Shown here piece after piece: positions 32,880 to 39,265 of a stretch of 39,265 bases of DNA (within the stretch, counting starts at the first letter, position 1; each line of letters opens with the position of its first letter). Origin of the DNA: Thioclava sp. SK-1 (GTDB lineage: Bacteria; Pseudomonadota; Alphaproteobacteria; Rhodobacterales; Rhodobacteraceae); assembly GCF_001705665.1 (NCBI RefSeq), contig NZ_MDHA01000086.1, forward strand, positions 1 through 39,265, in the 5' to 3' direction. Both the position numbers and the translations under genes were made by a program. The notes below the pieces were generated by a model, which saw only the letters and a program-made list of their open reading frames with translations, did not search any database and was not told the DNA's origin.

Positions 32880-34625
32880 CTACACCGGAAGACCCACAAC
32901 GAAGCGCGCACCCAGAGGTTCTGACGTGACATCGACATCTGTCGGACGGATATTTTCCGCCCAGATAACGCCGCCATGCGCTTCGACGATTTGCTTGGAA
33001 ATCGCCAGCCCAAGTCCAGAGTGATCACCAAACTGACCCTCTGGCCGTTCGGAATAGAACCGCTTAAACACTTTGTTAAGCGCTTCTTCCGGGATCCCCG
33101 GTCCAGTGTCTTCAACAACGATCAGAACACGATTGTCGCGTTGACGCGCCCAAACACGCACAGCGTCGCCATCCTCACAAAATGAGATGGCATTGGTAAT
33201 CAGATTTACAAAAACCTGCGCCAGTCTACCCTCTAACCCATTGATATAAATGGGATCAGCCGGAAGGTCCGTAATGAATTCGACACCTTTTTCATTTGCT
33301 TGCTGGCCAAGATAATCGGTCAAATTACCGACCATTTTCAGCAGGCTGAAGGTCTCTTCATCTTCTTTCACCAGCTCGGAATCCAACCGCGATGCGTTGG
33401 AAATGTCCGAGACCAGTCGATCAAGGCGGCGAACGTCATGTTCGATCACATCAAGCAGCTTGGTGCGATGTTCTTCCTTTTTGACCATACGCAAAGACGC
33501 TACAGCAGAGCGCAGGCTGGCGAGCGGGTTCTTGATCTCATGACTGACATCAGCGGCAAACTGTTCATTCGCGTCGATGCGGTCATATAATGCCGCGACC
33601 ATGCCACGCAATGCACCGGACAAGCGCCCGATTTCATCAGGGCGCGCCGTCAGGTCAGGGATACGAACCCGGGCAGGGGACATGTTGCGCGTGTTTTTAT
33701 CGCGGCCAATTTCGGCAGCCGTCGCAAGATCTGATAGCGGGTTCGCGATTGTCGAGGCCAAGACAAGCGACAGGCCGATTGAGACGATGATCGCAATGAC
33801 GAACATCTGCAAAACCTGCTCTCGCTCCACCCGGACAAGCTGATCAATTTCCCCCGCTGCCGAGGTCAGCGCAATGGACCCAACCAAAGCACCATTTTGA
33901 TAAACGCCTGTCGCCACGGAGAAAATCGTGGCACCTTGGGTGTTGCGCCGGGTGTCCATCTGGGTCAGGCCGGGTTGCAGACTGCTGGCCAGCCGCTGTG
34001 CAATATCGGCGTTGCTATCAACACGCTCTTCGCCGCGCGCACGGGTTAGGGCAGACACGCCTTCCCAGACAAAATTCAAGAAATCGGTGATCAACGTCGA
34101 TCGCGTGTCATTGTGCAGCCCTTCAACCGCACCACGTTCAGAGGTCAGAACCTGCTCAGAGGATAGGATCATCTGGCCTGCGACATCGAAGACATATAAC
34201 GAGCTGCCTTCGGGCAGTTCGATGCCTTGCATCGTGTCGACTAGGTCAATCCCGTCACCTGCGGCGAAATTCACCGGCGCGGATTTGGGCAAACGGGCCT
34301 CAAAGACATCTGCCACCAGCTCTGCTTCGGACACGATCGCGCTTTCACGCTGAAAGACAAGGCTGTCGCGGAACGGGTTTAAATACAAAACGCCCGACAC
34401 CATCACCACCATCGCAAGCAGGTTGAATGTGATGATTTTCCGCGCCAGCGGTGAACGGTTCAATGAGATCAACGTGCGTTTCTTGCGGCGCTTCAACATA
34501 AACGCATCATCTGCCCCGCTTGGGGCAACCCAGTCCTCTCCGAGAACGATATCCGCATCCCGGGCAGGCGCCTTCTTGGGCGCCCGCCGGGTCCGGCCAA
34601 ATCCTATGAGTCCCGCGATGCTCAT
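32880..34625 (-). CDS. chvG: Sensor histidine kinase ChvG
   Basis: This is a membrane histidine kinase that senses acid and envelope stress in rhizobia (ExoS/ChvG). The product has 581 residues. There is a basic cytoplasmic N-terminus, then membrane helix 1 (about residues 58-80), a large periplasmic domain, helix 2 (about 272-295), a HAMP linker and the HisKA domain with [15 protein letters not shown] (His362). The N-, G1- and G2-boxes ([30 protein letters not shown]) are intact. It overlaps chvI by four bases. Confidence 0.94.
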   Translation of the reverse strand: MSIAGLIGFGRTRRAPKKAPARDADIVLGEDWVAPSGADDAFMLKRRKKRTLISLNRSPLARKIITFNLLAMVVMVSGVLYLNPFRDSLVFQRESAIVSEAELVADVFEARLPKSAPVNFAAGDGIDLVDTMQGIELPEGSSLYVFDVAGQMILSSEQVLTSERGAVEGLHNDTRSTLITDFLNFVWEGVSALTRARGEERVDSNADIAQRLASSLQPGLTQMDTRRNTQGATIFSVATGVYQNGALVGSIALTSAAGEIDQLVRVEREQVLQMFVIAIIVSIGLSLVLASTIANPLSDLATAAEIGRDKNTRNMSPARVRIPDLTARPDEIGRLSGALRGMVAALYDRIDANEQFAADVSHEIKNPLASLRSAVASLRMVKKEEHRTKLLDVIEHDVRRLDRLVSDISNASRLDSELVKEDEETFSLLKMVGNLTDYLGQQANEKGVEFITDLPADPIYINGLEGRLAQVFVNLITNAISFCEDGDAVRVWARQRDNRVLIVVEDTGPGIPEEALNKVFKRFYSERPEGQFGDHSGLGLAISKQIVEAHGGVIWAENIRPTDVDVTSEPLGARFVVGLPV

Positions 34626-35326
34626 TCTTCGTTATAACGGTAGCCGATGCCATAAAGTGTTTCGATGGCCGAAAAATCGTCATCAGCTGTACGCATTTTT
34701 TTCCGAAGCCGTTTGATGTGGCTGTCGATGGTTCTGTCATCAACATAGACCTGATCATCATAGGCGACATCCATCAGCTGATCGCGGGACTTCACAAAGC
34801 CTGGTCGCTGCGCCAAAGCCTGCAGCAGCAAGAACTCTGTCACTGTCAGCGTGACTTCGCGGCCTTTCCACGAAACCGAATGGCGCAGCGGGTCCATTGT
34901 TAGGGCACCACGGGTAATGACCTTGTTCTCTTCGGTCACCACCACTTCGCTGGATCCTGACAGTACCTCTTGGCGCCGCAAAAGCGAGCGGATACGTTCG
35001 ACCAGCAAGCGTTGGCTGAACGGTTTTTTCACATAGTCATCTGCGCCCATACGCAGGCCCAGAACCTCATCAATCTCATCATCTTTTGAGGTTAGGAAAA
35101 TCACCGGCATAGATGTTTTTTGCCGCAAACGCTGCAACAGATCCATACCATCCATCCGGGGCATCTTGATATCCAGCACAGCCATATCCGGCAGGCGCTT
35201 ATTAAACGCATCAAGCGCCGCCTGGCCGTCATTATAAGTTTCGACCTCGAAGCCCTCTGCCTCAAGCGTCATGGAAACGGATGTAAGAATATTACGGTCA
35301 TCATCGACCAGAGCGATCCTCGACAT
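34622..35326 (-). CDS. chvI: Response regulator ChvI (OmpR family)
   Basis: This is the partner of ChvG, 234 residues long. The receiver domain has the acidic pocket VDDD (Asp8-10), the phospho-acceptor Asp52 in [10 protein letters not shown], and the conserved Lys in YVKKPF. The C-terminal winged helix ends with [14 protein letters not shown] and YGIGYRY. It is the first gene of the minus-strand operon. GAGGG lies about nine bases before the start. Upstream lies the 348-base divergent region shared with pckA. Confidence 0.95.
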   Translation of the reverse strand: MSRIALVDDDRNILTSVSMTLEAEGFEVETYNDGQAALDAFNKRLPDMAVLDIKMPRMDGMDLLQRLRQKTSMPVIFLTSKDDEIDEVLGLRMGADDYVKKPFSQRLLVERIRSLLRRQEVLSGSSEVVVTEENKVITRGALTMDPLRHSVSWKGREVTLTVTEFLLLQALAQRPGFVKSRDQLMDVAYDDQVYVDDRTIDSHIKRLRKKMRTADDDFSAIETLYGIGYRYNEE

Positions 35327-35435
35327 GAGCTTTCACCCTCTAACTGCCCAATTGTTTTTTATTGCGACCATACTCGACGTTCCCGAGGACAGAATCAACA
35401 TCGTTATGCGAATCAGTCATCCTTGATGCCTAGAC

Positions 35436-35573
35436 TGGCGCCGAAATGCCAAAGGTTTGACTAATTTGTCTCACTTCTTTGGCGCCGCTTCATATTGGTT
35501 GCGCTAAACCTTGGATGTTTGCGCTAACGAATGCAAGAGGTGCTGTTCCCACAATTTTTGCACATGTTATAGG
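35436..35573. promoter_or_regulatory. Divergent chvI-pckA control region with repeats
   Basis: The 348-base gap 35327-35674 contains no gene. TTGCGCTAA occurs twice, at 35499-35507 and 35519-35527, exactly 20 bases apart. TGGCGCCG occurs twice, at 35436-35443 and 35480-35487. An extended -10-like TGTTATAGG (35565-35573) could start the pckA transcript, which would put the TTGCGCTAA pair about 60-80 bases upstream of the start. They may be sites for ChvI or another regulator of pckA. Confidence 0.4.
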
Positions 35574-35674
35574 GAGGCATCCGGCACGGCCCGCCGGATC
35601 AATGCGGCCTGTAGCGAGGCGGTATTGCAACTGACCCATGGAACAGCCGCGCGACGGCATTCGGGAGCAAATAG

Positions 35675-37273
35675 ATGATCATCGGACACGTTAACCCAGC
35701 GCATAGCCTAGAAGATCAAGGCATCACCGGTCTGGGAAATGTCTATTACAACCTCATCGAACCCGCCCTGATCCAAGAAGCGATCAAGCGTAATGAAGGT
35801 ACCCTCGGTAAGGGTGGTGCATTCTATTGCTCGACCGGCGTTCATACCGGGCGTTCGCCCAAAGACAAATTTGTTGTGCGTACCGCAGATGTCGAAGACA
35901 GCATCTGGTGGGAAAACAACGCCCCGATGGATCCGGCAAAATTCGATGTGCTTTACGCGGATATGCTGGCTCACATGAAGGGCAAAGATTATTTCGTGCA
36001 GGATTTGGTCGGTGGGGCAGATCCTGCCTCTGCCATCGATGTGCGCGTTGTGTCAGAATTAGCATGGCACAACCTGTTCATCCGCACGATGCTGCGCCGC
36101 CCAGAGCGTGCCGAATTGGACAATTTTGAAGCCGAGTTCACCATCGTGAACTGCCCCAGTTTCAAAGCAGATCCAGAGCGCCATGGTTGCCGCAGTGAAA
36201 CAGTGATCGCGCTGAACTTTGAAAAGAAGCTGATCCTTGTTGGCAACACGCAATACGCCGGCGAAAACAAAAAAGGTGTGTTCACGTTGATGAACTACCT
36301 GTTGCCAGGCAAAGGCATCATGCCAATGCATTGCTCTGCAAACCACGCGATTGGCAACCCAGATGATTCCGCCATTTTCTTTGGCTTGTCGGGCACTGGC
36401 AAAACCACCTTGTCGGCATGCGAAGACCGCACGCTGATCGGGGATGACGAACATGGCTGGTCCGACAATGGTATCTTTAATTTTGAAGGTGGCTGCTACG
36501 CCAAAACGATCAACCTGTCACAAGAGGCCGAGCCGGAAATTTACAACACCTGCTCCATGTTCGGCACGGTTGTCGAAAATATGGTCTATGATCCCAATAC
36601 GCTTGAATTGGATTTTGAAGACAATTCGATCACGGATAACATGCGCTGCGCCTACCCGCTGCACTATATTTCCAACGCATCGGATACGGCGCTGGGTGGC
36701 CATCCGAAGAATGTCATCATGCTGACCTGCGATGCTTTTGGTGTGTTGCCTCCCATCGCGCGTTTGACGCCGGCACAAGCAATGTATCATTTCCTGTCGG
36801 GCTTTACGTCCAAAACGCCAGGCACGGAAATGGGTGTGGTTGAACCGATCCCGACATTCTCGACATGTTTTGGTGCACCGTTCATGCCCCGCCGTCCTGA
36901 GGAATATGGCAAGCTGTTGGCAGATAAGATTGCAACCTATGGGTCCAACTGCTGGCTGGTAAATACAGGCTGGTCCGGTGGTGCGTTTGGAACGGGTAAG
37001 CGGATGCCGATTAAGGCTACGCGGGCGCTATTGGATGCCGCACTGAAAGGTGAGTTGGACAAGGTGGAATTCCGCAAAGATCCAAACTTTGGTTTTGAAG
37101 TGCCCGTGACAGCGCCGGGTGTGGATGCCATGTTGTTGGATCCACGCGCCACCTGGGCCGATCCGGCCGCCTATGATGCGCAAGCAGCAAAGCTGGTGGA
37201 GATGTTCTCCGATAATTTCGCGCAATATGTGCCTTATATCGATGATGAAGTGAAAGCCGTCGCAATCGGCTGA
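35675..37273 (+). CDS. pckA: Phosphoenolpyruvate carboxykinase (ATP)
   Basis: This gluconeogenic enzyme converts oxaloacetate and ATP into phosphoenolpyruvate, CO2 and ADP. The product has 532 residues, the normal length. It shows [18 protein letters not shown] near the start, the kinase-1a loop GLSGTGKT (237-244), the metal-binding LIGDDEHGW, and [15 protein letters not shown] near the end. GGGAG precedes ATG 35675. It is divergent from chvI, a gene pairing seen widely in alphaproteobacteria. It ends in a hairpin. Confidence 0.97.
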   Translation: MIIGHVNPAHSLEDQGITGLGNVYYNLIEPALIQEAIKRNEGTLGKGGAFYCSTGVHTGRSPKDKFVVRTADVEDSIWWENNAPMDPAKFDVLYADMLAHMKGKDYFVQDLVGGADPASAIDVRVVSELAWHNLFIRTMLRRPERAELDNFEAEFTIVNCPSFKADPERHGCRSETVIALNFEKKLILVGNTQYAGENKKGVFTLMNYLLPGKGIMPMHCSANHAIGNPDDSAIFFGLSGTGKTTLSACEDRTLIGDDEHGWSDNGIFNFEGGCYAKTINLSQEAEPEIYNTCSMFGTVVENMVYDPNTLELDFEDNSITDNMRCAYPLHYISNASDTALGGHPKNVIMLTCDAFGVLPPIARLTPAQAMYHFLSGFTSKTPGTEMGVVEPIPTFSTCFGAPFMPRRPEEYGKLLADKIATYGSNCWLVNTGWSGGAFGTGKRMPIKATRALLDAALKGELDKVEFRKDPNFGFEVPVTAPGVDAMLLDPRATWADPAAYDAQAAKLVEMFSDNFAQYVPYIDDEVKAVAIG

Positions 37274-37288
37274 TCTGCGTCTGACGTT

Positions 37289-37300
37289 GTAACATGTTAC
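37289..37300. repeat. Perfect 12-base palindrome after pckA
   Basis: GTAACATGTTAC is a perfect palindrome placed right before the pckA hairpin. It could be an operator or chance. Confidence 0.4.
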
Positions 37301-37331
37301 TGGCCGCGTTCCGTAATGGGGCGCGGCCAGT
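37299..37331 (+). terminator. Hairpin terminator after pckA
   Basis: A stem of about 14 bp (37299-37312 with 37318-37331, two G-T pairs in the inner part) has a GTAAT loop. The U-tract is poor, so termination may be weak. Confidence 0.6.
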
Positions 37332-37397
37332 GCCATTTCTACCGGTTGGGCCAGGTAAATTAACCAATTGTTTAGCAAGCTGTGGCGATGGTTAAGC

Positions 37398-38171
37398 ATG
37401 ACACATGGTCCAAACGCCTTTAACGACTCGCCTATGCCCTTATTCGGAGACCCCGATGAGGCCAGCCTGGCCAAGGCCGCAATGCCCAATGGGCGTTTGC
37501 CCTCTTATATTTCAAGCCACCGGAAGCGGTTGCGTGATCGGTTCATGGCTGGTGGGGCAGAGCCGGTGCCCGATTATGAGCTTCTGGAACTCGTGCTCTT
37601 CCGGGCCATCCCGCGCCGGGATGTCAAGCCGCTGGCACATCGGTTGATCACCACATTTGGGGATTTTGGCCGCGTTATTTCGGCGCCCCCACAGCGGTTG
37701 GCTGAGGTGGAAGGAGTCGGACATGCGATTATCGTCGAATTAAAAATAGTTGAGGCTGCGTCGCATCGTCTGGCGCGTTCCAAAGTGCTGCACCGCGCTG
37801 TTCTCAGCTCATGGGATGCACTGTTGGATTACTGCCATACGGCGATGGCACATCGCGAAACAGAACAGTTCCGTGTGCTTTATCTGGACCGGAAGAATAT
37901 TTTGATCGCGGATGAGGAGCAATCTAGAGGCACGGTAGATCATGTCCCCGTTTATCCGCGAGAGGTCGTAAAACGCGCATTAGAGCTGAACGCATCGGCA
38001 TTGATTTTGGTGCATAATCATCCTTCGGGTGACCCAACCCCATCAGAGTCAGACATCACCATGACAGAGCAAATCGCGACAGCATCAGGCGTAATGGGTC
38101 TGACGCTGCATGACCATCTGATCATCGGCAAAAGCCGGGAGCTAAGCTTTCGTGCGCAGGGCTATCTGTAG
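37398..38171 (+). CDS. radC: RadC-family JAB-domain protein
   Basis: The product has 257 residues. The N-terminal half has helix-hairpin-helix-like segments (PDYELLELVLFRAIPRRDVK, VEGVGHAIIVELK). The C-terminal half is a JAB/MPN metalloprotease-like domain with LVHNHPSGDPTPSESD, giving His-x-His and a later Asp. The function is unsettled; the old link to radiation repair is doubtful. The start is uncertain: ATG 37398 is used, and TTG 37368 and ATG 37434 are alternatives. IS debris begins right after the stop codon. Confidence 0.88.
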   Translation: MTHGPNAFNDSPMPLFGDPDEASLAKAAMPNGRLPSYISSHRKRLRDRFMAGGAEPVPDYELLELVLFRAIPRRDVKPLAHRLITTFGDFGRVISAPPQRLAEVEGVGHAIIVELKIVEAASHRLARSKVLHRAVLSSWDALLDYCHTAMAHRETEQFRVLYLDRKNILIADEEQSRGTVDHVPVYPREVVKRALELNASALILVHNHPSGDPTPSESDITMTEQIATASGVMGLTLHDHLIIGKSRELSFRAQGYL

Positions 38172-38178
38172 ATGTCTG

Positions 38179-38302
38179 AAGTGCCCCCCAAGATCGGGAC
38201 AGTCTGCTAAGCTTGTCGTCAACGACGATAAGAACGAATAACCTGGCTGGAAAACGGAAGAATTGTCCGTCGTCAGATAATTTGGGGCAGTTAGTCGCCT
38301 GA
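38179..38302. repeat. IS-end-like inverted sequences after radC
   Basis: AAGTGCCCCCCAAGATC (from about 38179) resembles in inverted form AACTGCCCCAAATTATC (about 38277-38293 read on the minus strand). An imperfect 9-bp palindrome (38212-38220 with 38224-38232) lies between them. These look like ends of IS3-type elements left beside radC. The exact boundaries are uncertain. Confidence 0.4.
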
Positions 38303-39003
38303 ACTAAGAGAGGGTCTGTCTCATCCGGTTGATTTAATTATGCGGCGGAATTGCGGTGAAGCAAGCGTCGCGTTTCGATGGTTTTTCGTTTGATCCTCTC
38401 TCGTTGTTTTAGAATGTCTTGTCCGCGCCCGAAGTAAACATCGGCGGGCGTTAGGTTATGCAGGCTCTCATGATAGCGCCGGTGGTTATAATGCTCGACG
38501 AAGGCGTCAATTTGGCTGCTGAGATCGCCGGGCAGGTAATAGGTCTCCAGCAGGATCCGGTTTTTCAGGGTCTGGTGCCACCGCTCGATCTTACCTTGGG
38601 TTTGCGGGTGATATGGGGCACCGCGAACATGCTCCATTTTTTGATCTTCCAGCCACTCAGCCAGTTCACCCGAGATGTAACTGGCTCCGTTGTCGCTGAG
38701 GAGCCGCGGTTTGTGAACGACGGCTGCCTGATCACAGCCTGAAGCCTGCAGCGCCAGGTCCAGCGTGTCGGTCACATCGCCCGTCTTCATCGTGGTGCAG
38801 AGCTTCCAACTGATGATGTAACGGCTGTGAGCATCCAGGATCGTCGAAAGATAGAACCAGCCCCAGCCGATGACCTTGAGATAAGTAAAATCGGTCTGCC
38901 AGAGCTGGTTTGGCCGCGTGGTCTTGTCCCGGAACTCGTCGGCCGTAGACACCACCACATAGGCCGGGCTGGTGATCAGGTCGTAGGACTTGAGGATGCG
39001 ATA
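38264..39003 (-). mobile_element. Remnant of an IS3-family element (3' part)
   Basis: The remnant holds the 3' part of orfB and about 75 bases of downstream sequence, which may end at TGTCCGTCGTCAG (38264). The 5' part (orfA and the start of orfB) is missing. It ends abruptly at 39003/39004, where a second element begins. Confidence 0.65.
38338..39003 (-). pseudogene. IS3-family transposase OrfB, N-terminally truncated
   Basis: The frame carries the DDE integrase core: WQTDFTYLKVIGWG (first Asp), LSDNGASYIS (second Asp) and, 36 residues later, the Glu in TQGKIERWHQ, so DD(35)E is intact. The readable homology starts at YRILKSYDLITSPAY, coded at about 39003-38962. Beyond 39004 the frame runs into the end of another element and meets a stop at 39037-39039. 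The usual first third of OrfB is missing, so the gene is inactive. The end is a normal TAA at 38338. Confidence 0.85.
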
Positions 39004-39265
39004 TGAATCGTCCCGAGTTTGTCGGAGACCATCAACTTAAGTAAGGATGATGGTTATGATAAAAAGCAAAATGGCAAATCGCTACTCGCCAGAAGTTCGC
39101 GCGCGGGTGGTCCGGATGGTGTTTGAACATCAAGGTTCATATGAAACGCAAGCGGGCGCGATAGCGGCCATTGCACCCAAGATCGGCTGTATTCCCCAGA
39201 CACTGAGCGGATGGGTCAAGCAGGCCGAGAAGGACAGCGGCATGCGGGATGGCGTGACGACCGAG
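39004..39265 (+). mobile_element. Second IS3-family element, left end (runs off window)
   Basis: The element appears to start with TGAATCGTCCCGAG at 39004, inside the older orfB. It carries an orfA in the plus direction that continues past the window. The target duplication cannot be seen because the other end is outside. Confidence 0.6.
39056..39265 (+). CDS. IS3-family transposase OrfA (partial)
   Basis: Seventy residues are visible with no stop up to the window end. [20 protein letters not shown] and [19 protein letters not shown] form the helix-turn-helix of an IS3-type OrfA (IS911-like). AAGGATG stands ahead of a cluster of in-frame ATG codons (39047, 39050, 39056, 39071). 39056 is chosen by spacing, but the others are possible. 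The orientation is opposite to the neighbouring truncated orfB. Confidence 0.8.
   Translation, partial: MIKSKMANRYSPEVRARVVRMVFEHQGSYETQAGAIAAIAPKIGCIPQTLSGWVKQAEKDSGMRDGVTTE

Noticed and set aside
1-39265. CRISPR arrays, toxin-antitoxin pairs, phage defence genes
   Set aside because: No regularly spaced repeats and no such families were seen on either strand.

Overview
The window is GC-rich alphaproteobacterial chromosome, most likely from the order Rhodobacterales (Roseobacter-type). The grounds are gene order and family content: adk sits between secY and rpsM, rpsD is missing from the alpha operon, an aapJQMP amino-acid transporter is present, a crcB-rluC-HAD-ATP12 cassette is present, and pckA lies divergent to chvI-chvG-hprK-rapZ-EIIA-ptsH. 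I cannot name a species.

Layout. Positions 1-326 hold the 3' end of tuf, closed by a strong terminator. A zinc/CorA-type transporter gene (zntB) and a convergent NAD-dependent reductase gene follow and separate tuf from rpsJ. Positions 2720-17790 carry the S10-spc-alpha ribosomal-protein supercluster: rpsJ-rplC-rplD-rplW / rplB-rpsS-rplV-rpsC-rplP / rpmC-rpsQ / rplN-rplX-rplE-rpsN-rpsH-rplF-rplR / rpsE-rpmD / rplO-secY-adk / rpsM-rpsK / rpoA / rplQ. Slashes mark junctions that carry hairpins, terminators and/or candidate promoters. At rpmD/rplO a tiny lipoprotein gene lies on the opposite strand. Positions 18083-22964 hold a LuxR-type regulator without a visible LuxI partner, rarA, and four overlapping genes (crcB, rluC, a HAD phosphatase, an ATP12-family F1-ATPase assembly chaperone). 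Positions 23196-27732 encode a complete general L-amino-acid ABC transporter. After an uncharacterised gene and a 3-hydroxybutyryl-CoA dehydrogenase gene, 29951-35326 (minus strand) encodes the ChvI-ChvG two-component system, a truncated HPr kinase, RapZ, a mannose-type EIIA, HPr and an acyltransferase. The PTS proteins lack any sugar permease here, so they look like a regulatory phosphorelay. pckA is transcribed divergently, followed by radC. The right edge (38172-39265) is IS debris: an IS3-family orfB truncated by a second IS3-family element that runs off the window.

Most of the window is conserved housekeeping DNA. I see no clearly new multi-gene system. The most interesting unexplained signals are in the RNA leaders of the ribosomal cluster. 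Perfect 8-bp stems cover the Shine-Dalgarno of rpsJ and the start region of rplO. The rpsQ-rplN spacer is packed with three consecutive hairpins. Several candidate promoters with 17-bp spacers cut the supercluster into separate transcription units. Other points are the antisense 39-residue lipoprotein gene, paired dyads upstream of aapJ, and a 20-bp-phased repeat upstream of pckA. Hairpins and promoters were found by eye and not by folding software.
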